From: Roseivirga thermotolerans
GTDB taxonomy: Bacteria; Bacteroidota; Bacteroidia; Cytophagales; Cyclobacteriaceae
Direction: 5' to 3'
Length of the DNA: 64,000 nt
NCBI RefSeq assembly: GCF_014653175.1
Contig: NZ_BNAG01000002.1
Location: forward strand, 496,001 to 560,000
In this document: positions 16,296 through 24,065 of the stretch, piece after piece
Layout: each line of letters starts with the position of its first letter
Numbering within the stretch: position 1 is the stretch's first letter
Position numbers and translations under genes: made by a program
The notes under the pieces: generated by a model
The model's database searches: none
What the model saw: the letters and a program-made list of their open reading frames with translations, nothing else
Told to the model about the DNA's origin: nothing

Positions 16296-17819
16296 CTATT
16301 TATCCAGTACAGGGATTTTGAATTTAGCTATTTCAGGCTCTTCATGTGCCTCTTCCATTGCTTTTCTTATCCGTTCCACAATATCGGGGTGTTTATTAGC
16401 CAGATTATGCTGTTCAGCCGGGTCGTTTTCCAGATCATACAGCTCTATGGCTAAGTTGCCTTCCATCATGTCTTTTCTAATACCCTTCCATCGGCCCATA
16501 CGTACAGCCTGTTGGCCATTATAACTCGGAAATTCCCAGTACAGAAAGTTGTGAGTGTTTTTGGCTTGCTTGCCATTAAGTACCGGAACAAGGCTTTTTC
16601 CATCGGTTTGGGGTATAACTGCGCCAGCCAGTTCGCTAATTGTGGGCAACAGATCGTAAAAAGCACCGATGTGTTGAGATATGGATTCTGAAGGGATATG
16701 TCCCGGCCATGAGGCAATAAGTGGTACACGAATGCCACCTTCGTATGTAAAACCCTTGGTGCGACCATAAGCGTTGGGGAATGGCCCCGCACTATTAAAG
16801 TATTCGGGGTCTACTCCTCCCGCATAGGTTGGGCCATTGTCGCTGGTGAAAATAATTAAGGTGTTCTCGTAAATACCTTCTTGCTTTAATAATGCAACGA
16901 GTTCTCCCACCTGATCGTCCAAGTAGTTGATCATACCTGCATAGGCGGCCTTCGGAGAGGGGTGGGGAAAGTACCCATTCTGGCCCAGGTAGGGTTTTTC
17001 TTCACCAATAATGTCTCGGTACTTTTCTACATATGGCTGTGGCACCTGTAGTGGTACGTGGGGGAGAGGGCTGGCATAGTAAAGGAGAAAGGGAGACTCT
17101 TTATCTCTGTTTTTTATAAACTCAAGTGCTTTCTCCTGCATTTTTTGCGGTGCATAGTCCGTTTGAGTAAAGGCATCGTAAGCTTGCGGATTGTATGGGT
17201 TGGCTTCTGCAGTTAGCTTGGTGCCTGGAGGCACCGTGTCGTTGTTCAGGGCAACTTTAAGTTCGTTTTCCCACAAGTGAACGGGGTATAAGTTGTGTGC
17301 CTGGCGCTGACAATTGTATCCGAAAAAATAGTCGAACCCCTGCCGGTTAGGTGTGCCTTCTGTATTTGGAGCTCCTAGCCCCCATTTGCCTACCAGAGCC
17401 GTTTGGTAGCCTGCCGATTGTAATACTTCCCCCATGGTCAGGGTAGAAGCAGGGATGGGACGTTGACCTTCGAGCTCAGGGTTTTTTATGGCCTCTTTAT
17501 AATTCCAAACATCTCCACGTTCTGTCCATTCGTCATTACCTCTTATAAAGGCATGACCCGTATGCCGGCCGGTGAGCAGTACATAGCGTGAGGGTGCACA
17601 CACGGGAGAACCTGCATAAAAATTGGTGAAACGCGTGCCTTCTCTGGCCAGTGCATCCAAATGGGGAGTTTGAATCACCTGCTGACCATAGCTACCCAGT
17701 TCGCCATAGCCAAGGTCATCGGCCATAATTAGCAATATGTTAGGTGGTTTTTGCTCCCTAGGTTTAGTGCAGGCGATAGTAAGGAAAAAGCAGAATAGGA
17801 CAGCGTAGCGTAAAGGCAT
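16296..17819 (-). CDS. Arylsulfatase-type lipoprotein sulfatase
   Basis: A 507-residue type I sulfatase. The N-terminus is a lipoprotein signal (LTIAC, Cys17), so the enzyme is probably anchored in the periplasm or outer membrane. Metal residues are in MADDLGYGELGSYG (Asp34, Asp35). The formylglycine motif CAPSR is at 74-78, so Cys74 would be matured by an anaerobic or aerobic sulfatase-maturing enzyme encoded elsewhere. Further family blocks are VGKWGLG, FTSDNGPT and YEGGIRVPLIASWPG. Such enzymes remove sulfate esters from polysaccharides, mucins or small aryl sulfates, and the overall layout is of the arylsulfatase A type. It is first in an operon with DUF1801 and VOC genes. Confidence 0.92.
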   Translation of the reverse strand: MPLRYAVLFCFFLTIACTKPREQKPPNILLIMADDLGYGELGSYGQQVIQTPHLDALAREGTRFTNFYAGSPVCAPSRYVLLTGRHTGHAFIRGNDEWTERGDVWNYKEAIKNPELEGQRPIPASTLTMGEVLQSAGYQTALVGKWGLGAPNTEGTPNRQGFDYFFGYNCQRQAHNLYPVHLWENELKVALNNDTVPPGTKLTAEANPYNPQAYDAFTQTDYAPQKMQEKALEFIKNRDKESPFLLYYASPLPHVPLQVPQPYVEKYRDIIGEEKPYLGQNGYFPHPSPKAAYAGMINYLDDQVGELVALLKQEGIYENTLIIFTSDNGPTYAGGVDPEYFNSAGPFPNAYGRTKGFTYEGGIRVPLIASWPGHIPSESISQHIGAFYDLLPTISELAGAVIPQTDGKSLVPVLNGKQAKNTHNFLYWEFPSYNGQQAVRMGRWKGIRKDMMEGNLAIELYDLENDPAEQHNLANKHPDIVERIRKAMEEAHEEPEIAKFKIPVLDK

Positions 17820-17926
17820 AGAAAAAATCGTTTCTCCAAAATAGAAAAACGATTCGAATTATTTTTTTGATGAACAGGGCCTTGGACCGGTGGTTGTCAA
17901 TAAAGCCCCGGAAAATTAGGTTGCGG

Positions 17927-18613
17927 CTAGTTGTTGCCTTTCAAGGCTTTAAAAATGTTTTTACTGTCTTTTCCTTTCTTTAGCTTAATAATGATAAGGC
18001 CTTTTTTATTTTCCAGATCATAAATTTCGAGTACTTGTTTTTGTTTGATTACCTCAATAGTTTGAATGTTTTCCGGGCCAATGGAGTCTATGTTGTCGTT
18101 GGATGTCAGTAAATAACTTTCATTGCCATATCGTACCAAAAAAGCAACATCTTCCATGGCCGGGTTTTCTATGTGGCTTCTTACTTGCACTTTGGCCTCG
18201 CTTTGATTCGTAATACTTTGGGATTCAGAGGCATTGCCTAAAACAGGATGTACCTCCAGTAGATGGGAGCGCCTTCCTTTTTCAACGTTAAAATAAGCTC
18301 GTGTTTCAGGGCTGTCTTTCAACCATATTTGAATGAGCCCATTCTTTGCTGCATTTCCATACAGAGCCGTGGCCGATTGTCCCTTCAATACGGTTATGCT
18401 CTTTATGGCCTCCTGATCAATTTGGTCTAGCCGGGCCAATGGAGAGAGCAGAAGTTTTTCGTTTCCTAAATGTATTTCAATAAGAGGTTTCTTCTTTTGA
18501 TCAGTTATAGAAGTATCTGAATGAGTGACCGTAAGTTGAAGTTTTTGTTGTTGGGCAACAACAGAAGCGGATAATGCAACAAGCAGAACAGGTAGAATCA
18601 GTAAGTTTTTCAT
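17927..18613 (-). CDS. Exported protein with two degenerate TonB-plug-like motifs
   Basis: The ATG at 18613 is chosen because it opens a signal peptide (MKNLLILPVLLVALSASVVAQ); an upstream in-frame ATG at 18787 would precede it with 58 unlikely residues. In the 228-residue product, residues about 66-98 (IDQEAIKSITVLKGQSATAL, then YGNAAKNGLIQIWLK) match the end of a TonB-receptor plug domain. A second, weaker copy lies at about 178-212 (IGPENIQTIEVIKQKQ, IYDLENKKGLIIIKLKK). No beta-barrel follows, so it is not a transporter. Plug-like segments also occur in Bacteroidota M56/BlaR1-type sensors. Function is unknown. Confidence 0.65.
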   Translation of the reverse strand: MKNLLILPVLLVALSASVVAQQQKLQLTVTHSDTSITDQKKKPLIEIHLGNEKLLLSPLARLDQIDQEAIKSITVLKGQSATALYGNAAKNGLIQIWLKDSPETRAYFNVEKGRRSHLLEVHPVLGNASESQSITNQSEAKVQVRSHIENPAMEDVAFLVRYGNESYLLTSNDNIDSIGPENIQTIEVIKQKQVLEIYDLENKKGLIIIKLKKGKDSKNIFKALKGNN

Positions 18614-18637
18614 AGCAGTAGTTTGGCGCATTTGTCT

Positions 18638-18645
18638 CAAAAATA
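18638..18645 (-). promoter_or_regulatory. Probable -7 box (TATTTTTG) for the plug-like protein gene
   Basis: On the minus strand TATTTTTG fits TAnnTTTG and lies 24 bases before the ATG at 18613, which also supports that start. A clear -33 box is not seen. Confidence 0.4.
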
Positions 18646-18797
18646 AGGCCAAAGTTTTATTTTTTAGAGGATAATTTAAATTATACTGTGTGAATAGGAA
18701 CTCTGCTAATTGCAGGGTTTTGCGTCTAAGACACGGAATGCACAAACCGCTATGTTTTGTTCGCCTACACCAAACAGTTTTATTCAACTTTACATTG

Positions 18798-18824
18798 TTT
18801 GAGCAGGAGCTAAGGTGTAATTTG
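18798..18824 (+). promoter_or_regulatory. Possible promoter of the TPR lipoprotein gene
   Basis: TTTG at 18798-18801 and TAATTTG at 18818-18824, a one-base-short form of TAnnTTTG with spacing close to that of Bacteroidota promoters. It would leave a leader of only a few bases before the ATG at 18838. Confidence 0.3.
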
Positions 18825-18837
18825 CCCCTCCAAAGGC

Positions 18838-19857
18838 ATGAAGAAAGTATTTCAGTTAATTGTACTAGTGAGTCTATTAGTGGCTTGCGACTCTGATCAA
18901 GACAAGGCGGGTAGGTTTTTCATTAAAGGAAACGAAGCTTTGAATCAGGGGCAGTACAACGAAGCCGTACGTTATTATACAGAAGCCATTGCTCTGGCAC
19001 CTTCTATGAAAGAGGCCTATAATAACCGTGGTGTGGCCTATTACAAAGATGGTCGCTATGCGGAGGCTATTAATGATTACAGCTATGCGTTGGTACAGAT
19101 AGATGAACACTATGCCGATGCCATTCGCAACAGGGCCAACGCCTACCTGGCCGACCACCGGCATAGCAAGGCCATAGAAGACCTAAACAGGCTACAACGC
19201 ATTTATCCAGACTCCTCATTTGTCTATTTCACCAAAGGCATTGCGCTGCACGAAGATAAGGCCTATGCTGAGGCAATCGATGCATTCGAAAAGGCCCTCA
19301 CAATGCAACCGAACGATGCAGAAGCCATGGTGAACCAGGCCAACAGTTTTTATATGCTTCAGGAATTTGAGCAGGCAGAGCAGTTGTTGAACAGAGCCGA
19401 GTCTATTGACGCATCGGAACCCAATATCTATAACACCCGAGGTCTCATAGCCATGGAAAAGAAGGAGTATAGTAATGCACTCAACTGGTTTAACATAGCT
19501 CTAAGAATGGATCCGGGCAATGCGTATTACTTGAACAACAGAGGGTATCTATACCTTCAGATGAACCGTATAAGTGCAGCAGAAGAAGATTTGCGCAGAG
19601 CAATAATTGGTGCGCCAAACAACGCATGGGCTTACAGAAACAGAGGTTACTACTTTCACTTAAATAAGCGATACGAAGATGCCATTCGTAACTTTGAATT
19701 AGCCGCTAAAATGGACAATGAAGTACCCTTGCTTCATTTCTATTGGGCCCAAACGCTGCAAAGTCTGAACCGTGGAGAAGAGGCTTGTGAGATTTTATCT
19801 CGTGAAACCACCACTTTACCCGAGGTTGAAGACCTGCGTCAGCAAGTTTGCCGATAG
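18838..19857 (+). CDS. Tetratricopeptide-repeat lipoprotein
   Basis: A 339-residue protein. The signal peptide ends in a lipobox (LLVAC, Cys17), so it should be lipid-anchored on the periplasmic side. Nearly all of the mature part is TPR units of about 34 residues with the usual W/L-G-Y-A-P spacing (for example GNEALNQGQYNEAVRYYTEA, YNNRGVAYYKDGRYAEAIND, KGIALHEDKAYAEAIDAFEK, YRNRGYYFHLNKRYEDAIRN); I count eight or more. TPR lipoproteins serve as protein-binding scaffolds; the partner is unknown. It lies immediately upstream of the ECF sigma operon, separated by a possible promoter. Confidence 0.85.
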   Translation: MKKVFQLIVLVSLLVACDSDQDKAGRFFIKGNEALNQGQYNEAVRYYTEAIALAPSMKEAYNNRGVAYYKDGRYAEAINDYSYALVQIDEHYADAIRNRANAYLADHRHSKAIEDLNRLQRIYPDSSFVYFTKGIALHEDKAYAEAIDAFEKALTMQPNDAEAMVNQANSFYMLQEFEQAEQLLNRAESIDASEPNIYNTRGLIAMEKKEYSNALNWFNIALRMDPGNAYYLNNRGYLYLQMNRISAAEEDLRRAIIGAPNNAWAYRNRGYYFHLNKRYEDAIRNFELAAKMDNEVPLLHFYWAQTLQSLNRGEEACEILSRETTTLPEVEDLRQQVCR

Positions 19858-19862
19858 CCCGA

Positions 19863-19895
19863 TTTGGCCGTATATTCAGATATCCAATATTTTTT
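19863..19895 (+). promoter_or_regulatory. Possible promoter of the ECF sigma operon
   Basis: TTTG (19863-19866) is followed after 21 bases by TATTTTTT (from 19888), one mismatch from TAnnTTTG. It lies 51 bases before the sigma start at 19947 and could equally be an ECF-type autoregulated site, which I cannot judge. Confidence 0.35.
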
Positions 19896-19946
19896 TTTCA
19901 TGCCTGTGTTAACATCGGTACATCACATGGCGTCTCACTTTTGATT

Positions 19947-20459
19947 ATGGATGTATCGCGCTTCAAAGCAGAGATTTTACCTCTTAAGAATAAACTCTAC
20001 CGCTTTTCGCTCCACATTGTAAGAGATGAGGAACTGGCGAAAGACGTAGTGCAGGAGAGCCTTATAAAGGTTTGGGAAAAGCGGGAAGAGCTGGGGCAAA
20101 TTCAAAACATAGAAGCCTGGTGCATGCAAATTACGCGCAACAAGTCGCTCGACAAACTCCGAAGCAAGCACGTAAAGAAGACCGACCTTTTTGAGGTGGA
20201 ATTCGATACCCGAAAGGAGAGAGATACACCCTTTGTGGTTACGGAAAGAGGCGATTTGATGCAACGAATTATGGAACTGATTGAAAATCTTCCGGACAGG
20301 CAAAGAGAAGTAATGCACCTAAGAGATATAGAAGGGTATGCCTATAAGGAGATTGCCGAAATGTTGGGCATAGACATCAATCTGGTAAAAACCAATTTGT
20401 TCAGAGCGCGAAGAAAATTAAAAGAGAGCTTAATAAAAGTAGATGCTTATGGACTTTAA
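19947..20459 (+). CDS. ECF-type RNA polymerase sigma-70 factor
   Basis: The start at 19947 (MDVSRFKAEIL) is preferred because the 33 residues upstream of it in frame are not sigma-like. The 170-residue product has sigma region 2 (LKNKLYRFSLHIVRDEELAKDVVQESLIKVW, then AWCMQITRNKSLDKLRSK) and region 4 (LPDRQREVMHLRDIEGYAYKEI, EMLGIDINLVKTNLFRARRKL), with no region 1.1 or 3. This is the layout of ECF sigma factors, which direct polymerase to stress or surface-response promoters. The next gene overlaps its 3' end and encodes a single-helix membrane protein that is probably its anti-sigma factor. Confidence 0.9.
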   Translation: MDVSRFKAEILPLKNKLYRFSLHIVRDEELAKDVVQESLIKVWEKREELGQIQNIEAWCMQITRNKSLDKLRSKHVKKTDLFEVEFDTRKERDTPFVVTERGDLMQRIMELIENLPDRQREVMHLRDIEGYAYKEIAEMLGIDINLVKTNLFRARRKLKESLIKVDAYGL

Positions 20460-20997
20460 GACATCAGAACTAATAAAAAAATATTGGGAGGCAGATACAA
20501 GTCTTCAGGAAGAAGAACAACTGAAAAGAGAGTTGCTTTCTGCCACCAACGAAACCGATTGGGAAGAAGAAAAAGCATTATTCGCCCACTTTAAACAAGC
20601 CAAAGAAGCAGAACTGGACGATTCGTTCGATCAGGCCCTTCTTGCTGAGATTGACTCTCGTGAAACGGCCGGAACCAGGCAAGTGCAATGGACCGACTAT
20701 TTTAAGCAGTACTACAAAATTGCGGCCGCAGTGGTAGTGCTTCTGGTTTCAGGAATGCTCTATCAGCAACAACAAAAAGAAGTGGTGGTAGAAGATACTT
20801 TTGACAACCCTGAAGTAGCCTATGCCGAGTTGAAAAAGCAGTTACTGATTGTTTCGCGTTACCTGAACAAGGGGCAACAAACCGTATCGGAGCTCAACAA
20901 CCTAAGCAAGGTACCCTCCGAGCTGAAAGACTTTGCCAAAATGAGTGAAGCCTCTGAAGGCCTGGAAATGTTAAGTGAAATGAATGTTGAAAATTAA
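20449..20997 (+). CDS. Probable membrane anti-sigma factor
   Basis: Starts inside the 3' end of the sigma gene (ATG at 20449, or at 20443 two codons earlier), so the two are translationally coupled. The 182-residue protein begins with an acidic helical part (ELIKKYWEADTSLQEEEQL) as in Bacteroidota anti-sigma proteins. It then has one membrane helix (IAAAVVVLLVSGMLY, about residues 91-105) and a periplasmic helical tail of about 75 residues. No zinc-binding His-x3-Cys-x2-Cys motif is present, so it is not a ZAS-type anti-sigma. The role rests on position and topology. Downstream after 6 bases is a DUF4252 gene. Confidence 0.75.
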   Translation: MDFKTSELIKKYWEADTSLQEEEQLKRELLSATNETDWEEEKALFAHFKQAKEAELDDSFDQALLAEIDSRETAGTRQVQWTDYFKQYYKIAAAVVVLLVSGMLYQQQQKEVVVEDTFDNPEVAYAELKKQLLIVSRYLNKGQQTVSELNNLSKVPSELKDFAKMSEASEGLEMLSEMNVEN

Positions 20998-21003
20998 GTT
21001 AGA

Positions 21004-21543
21004 ATGAATATGAAAAAGTTAGTATTAACAATGGTTATGGCTGTGTTTGCTGTAGGAGCAAAGGCACAGACTGATGCGATATCGAAGTACTTTAGCAAGT
21101 ACGTTTCTGATACTTCCTTTATGCACGTAAACTTTAGCGGTAAAATGTTTCAGATGATTAGTCGTCTGGAAATGGATAACGCTGAAGAGCAAAAAATGAT
21201 GGAAGAGTCGCTCGGCAAAATTAAGCGCGTGCAGGTGCTGGGGAAAGATAAGAATGTAGACGGAAGAAAAATGTATGCCGAAGCCATTAAACTAGTAGAA
21301 GGTAAAGGTTTTGAGGAGCTTATGTCCGTAAGAGAAGATGACAAAGACATCCGTTTCCTTATCAAAGAAAGCAACAATAAAATCGATGAGTTATTTATGG
21401 TAATGGGTGGCAAAAACGAGTTTGGCTTGCTAAGCATTGTTGGAGACGGAATCGATTTGAACGCCCTATATAAGCTGTCCAAGAAAATAGGAATGGATGG
21501 TTTTGAGGAACTTGAATTCCTGGATCAGCGCAAAGGAAACTAA
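21004..21543 (+). CDS. DUF4252 exported protein
   Basis: A 179-residue protein with a signal peptide (MKKLVLTMVMAVFAVGAKAQ; an ATG at 21010 is an alternative start two codons in). The mature part follows the DUF4252 pattern: a first segment KYVSDTSFMHVNFSGKMFQMI, then KIKRVQVLGKDK, a central GFEELMSVREDDKDIRFLIKE, and NEFGLLSIVGDGIDLNAL. DUF4252 proteins are small secreted proteins of Bacteroidota with no known activity and are often encoded beside ECF sigma factors, as here. It closes the sigma operon, with a strong terminator just after it. A diverged paralogue follows at 21722. Confidence 0.82.
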   Translation: MNMKKLVLTMVMAVFAVGAKAQTDAISKYFSKYVSDTSFMHVNFSGKMFQMISRLEMDNAEEQKMMEESLGKIKRVQVLGKDKNVDGRKMYAEAIKLVEGKGFEELMSVREDDKDIRFLIKESNNKIDELFMVMGGKNEFGLLSIVGDGIDLNALYKLSKKIGMDGFEELEFLDQRKGN

Positions 21544-21553
21544 ATTATACCCG

Positions 21554-21595
21554 AATTGTGGCGGAGCTTTACGATTGGCTCCGTCCCAATTTTTT
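21554..21595 (+). terminator. Rho-independent terminator of the sigma / anti-sigma / DUF4252 operon
   Basis: AATTG and CGGAGC pair with GCTCCG and CAATT around a ten-base loop, followed by six T (21590-21595). It begins 11 bases after the DUF4252 stop. Confidence 0.8.
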
Positions 21596-21721
21596 AAGTC
21601 AAAAGCTCACTATTTGGATGTATGAAATGAGCTGAAACCACCCTCCGGAGCCCTGTTTCGGAACTACACTTTTGCGGTTTTAGCAAATTTCATGTGTGCA
21701 GACAACACAAAACGATTACAC

Positions 21722-22264
21722 ATGAAAAAAATCTTATCCCTTGGTCTATGCCTATGTATGGTAAGTTTTGCCACAGCGCAAAGCAAGCATGTAGAGCGGT
21801 TTCGAAAAGACCATAAACCCACCACATCGCTCTTCTTTTATAAGAGTACATTAAAAATGTATGCTCGAATGCAGCAAAGTCTGCAAGGTCAGTTCGATGC
21901 TGAAGAGTTTTCAGAAATGCCACAGTTGGCCGAAATGATTGATGGAATAGAAAAAATCAAATTCTTTTTATACGAAGATTGGACGTCTCAGCAAGACAGA
22001 CAATTGTTTGAAAAGCTGACAGAAGATGTGCGATCAGAAGGCTATGAGGAGCTCATGTCCGGCAGGGTTGAAGGTAATCAAATGAGTGTTTTCATGAAAG
22101 AGGGCAGAAGCCGTCCGCAAGGCTTTGTGGTGATTGTGCGAATGGAAACCGGATATAGCATTATAGATATTGAGGGCTATCCTAATGTCAATAAGATCAT
22201 GAAGCTCTCTAACCTGATCAATAATAGCTCCAATAGCCTCAATCTGTCAGAAGCAATTAAGTAA
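21722..22264 (+). CDS. DUF4252 exported protein (second copy)
   Basis: The ATG at 21722 is chosen since it opens the signal peptide (MKKILSLGLCLCMVSFATAQ). The 180-residue product resembles the DUF4252 protein upstream in plan and in motifs such as GYEELMSGRVEGNQMSVFMKE and GYSIIDIEGYPNVNKIM, but the two have diverged widely. It lies after the sigma operon terminator and 21 bases before an ABC ATPase gene, so it belongs to a second transcript with the transporter. Function is unknown. Confidence 0.75.
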   Translation: MKKILSLGLCLCMVSFATAQSKHVERFRKDHKPTTSLFFYKSTLKMYARMQQSLQGQFDAEEFSEMPQLAEMIDGIEKIKFFLYEDWTSQQDRQLFEKLTEDVRSEGYEELMSGRVEGNQMSVFMKEGRSRPQGFVVIVRMETGYSIIDIEGYPNVNKIMKLSNLINNSSNSLNLSEAIK

Positions 22265-22285
22265 GGTCAACCTAAAATTCACGAT

Positions 22286-23191
22286 TTGGACACAGTATTA
22301 TCAATAAAAGGTCTTTCCAAGCACTATGGGAAGATAAAAGCCCTTGATGGCCTCAACCTGGAGGTAAAGAAGGGTAATGTATTTGGCATATTAGGCCCCA
22401 ACGGAAGTGGAAAAACCACTACACTCGGAATGATTCTGGATGTAATTAACCCCACAGCCGGGCAATTTGAGTGGTTTGGAAAGAAAAGTGGACCTGCTAC
22501 GCGTAAGCGCATTGGCGCCATACTGGAGCACCCCATTTTCTACCCATACCTTACCGGTAGGCAAAACCTCATGATTGTTTGCGATATCAAACAAGTACCC
22601 TATGAAAGGGTAGACGAGGTATTGCTTCAGGTAGGGCTGGAAGAACGCAAAAACTCAAAGTTTAAAACCTATTCTTTGGGTATGAAGCAAAGACTTTCTA
22701 TTGCTTCTGCTTTGTTGTGCGATCCTGAGGTAATGATTTTGGACGAACCAACCAATGGGCTCGATCCACAGGGTATTGCCGAAATCAGAGACCTGATTAT
22801 ATCCATTGCCAATAGTGGTAAAACCATCATCATTGCCAGTCATTTGCTAGATGAGGTGCAGAAGGTATGTACTCACTTTTGTGTGTTGCAACGAGGCAAA
22901 CTCATATACAATGGTTTGGTAGAAGATGTGGGCAAAGGAAACCTGAGTGTAGAAGTAAAGGCCGATGATGAGCGACTGGAAGAAGTACTTGGAGCCTGCA
23001 ATTTACACCTCGAAATGAAAAGGGAGTTAGATAAATACATTCTTACCATGCATGATGGCTACAGTGCAGCCGATGTAAACAAATACCTTTTCGACCACGG
23101 TATTACGGCAAAGCATTTAATTGTAAAGACTAAAAGTCTGGAAAAACAGTTCTTAGAAATTCTAAAAGACCAGGAAGGAGGCAAACAATGA
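22286..23191 (+). CDS. ABC transporter ATP-binding protein (TTG start)
   Basis: The frame begins with TTG at 22286, directly ahead of the conserved VLSIKGLSKHYGKIKAL segment; no ATG occurs before the Walker A motif, so TTG is the likely start. The 301-residue protein has Walker A GPNGSGKTTT, a Q-loop region (GAILEHPIFYPYLTG), signature YSLGMKQRL, Walker B VMILDEPTNGLDPQG and switch His in IASHLLDE. It is of the NatA/CcmA-type exporter class and paralogous to the ATPase at 11897-12814. Its stop overlaps the start of the permease gene by four bases (ATGA). Confidence 0.9.
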   Translation: MDTVLSIKGLSKHYGKIKALDGLNLEVKKGNVFGILGPNGSGKTTTLGMILDVINPTAGQFEWFGKKSGPATRKRIGAILEHPIFYPYLTGRQNLMIVCDIKQVPYERVDEVLLQVGLEERKNSKFKTYSLGMKQRLSIASALLCDPEVMILDEPTNGLDPQGIAEIRDLIISIANSGKTIIIASHLLDEVQKVCTHFCVLQRGKLIYNGLVEDVGKGNLSVEVKADDERLEEVLGACNLHLEMKRELDKYILTMHDGYSAADVNKYLFDHGITAKHLIVKTKSLEKQFLEILKDQEGGKQ

Positions 23192-24000
23192 TACGACTAT
23201 TAAAAATTGAGCTTAAAAAGGTTTGGCCGAGCCGGGCGTTTCGTTTGCTTTCCATCATGTATATGGTAGCTATGGTAATCATAGCCATGGGCGTAATGCC
23301 GTTTTTACGGTGGATGAAGTCTAAGTTTGAAGATTTTGATCTGGACGGAATTGATCCCACCATAATTCCTTTTTATGAGTTCCCCGACATTTGGCAAAAC
23401 CTTACCAGCGTGGCCATTTGGTTTAAATTACTTTTAGGTTTTAGCCTTGTATTTTCTATTACCAATGAGTTTTCGTACCGAACCATACGCCAAAATGTAA
23501 TCGATGGACTTAGCAAGCATGAGTTTATTCTGTCCAAGATTATTATGGCCGGTTTTTTGGCAGCCGCTTCTACAGTAACCCTCTTCGTACTGGGCTTAAT
23601 TACGGGATTAATGTATTCTACCGAGATTTCTTTTATGCTCATTTTTGAAGACAGCTTTTTTCTGTTGGCCTTTTTTATTCAGCTATTCTCCTTCCTGCTC
23701 TTTACTTTGCTCATAGGGGTGCTAATTAAGAAGTCGATTATTGCCATGGGACTGTTGGTTTTCTGGATACTTGCTGTAGAAAACGGATTCTACATTTACA
23801 GCCAGGTAAAGAAGATCGAATGGATCGAATATCTGTTGCCCATAAAGTCAATCAATGCGCTCATACATAATCCTTTTCCCAAGTACGTATTTATGGAAAT
23901 ACAAGACTGGGTTGCCCTGCCCGAACTACTGCTTGTATTAGGGTATGGCGGTTTGTTTTATTGGGCTACTATACGACTGGTGGTAAAGAGAGATCTTTAA
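23188..24000 (+). CDS. ABC-2 type transporter permease
   Basis: A 270-residue membrane protein with about six hydrophobic helices (for example LLSIMYMVAMVIIAMGVMPF, WFKLLLGFSLVFSI, LLFTLLIGVLI). The segment FSYRTIRQNVIDGLSKHEFI after the second helix is the coupling region seen in ABC-2 permeases. The start ATG overlaps the ATPase stop (ATGA), and a terminator follows the stop by 27 bases, so the unit is DUF4252 - ATPase - permease. The substrate is unknown. The DUF4252 protein could be the exported or periplasmic partner, but that is a guess from position. Confidence 0.85.
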   Translation: MIRLLKIELKKVWPSRAFRLLSIMYMVAMVIIAMGVMPFLRWMKSKFEDFDLDGIDPTIIPFYEFPDIWQNLTSVAIWFKLLLGFSLVFSITNEFSYRTIRQNVIDGLSKHEFILSKIIMAGFLAAASTVTLFVLGLITGLMYSTEISFMLIFEDSFFLLAFFIQLFSFLLFTLLIGVLIKKSIIAMGLLVFWILAVENGFYIYSQVKKIEWIEYLLPIKSINALIHNPFPKYVFMEIQDWVALPELLLVLGYGGLFYWATIRLVVKRDL

Positions 24001-24026
24001 GAGACCCTGCTGCCTGCCAACGGAAC

Positions 24027-24065
24027 AACCTCAACAGCCCTTACCGGTGGTTGAGGTTCTTTTAT
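24027..24065 (+). terminator. Rho-independent terminator after the ABC permease
   Basis: A perfect 9-bp stem AACCTCAAC / GTTGAGGTT (24027-24035 and 24050-24058) with a 14-base loop, then a T-rich run. It extends to the stop codon region of the convergent BCCT gene. Confidence 0.85.
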
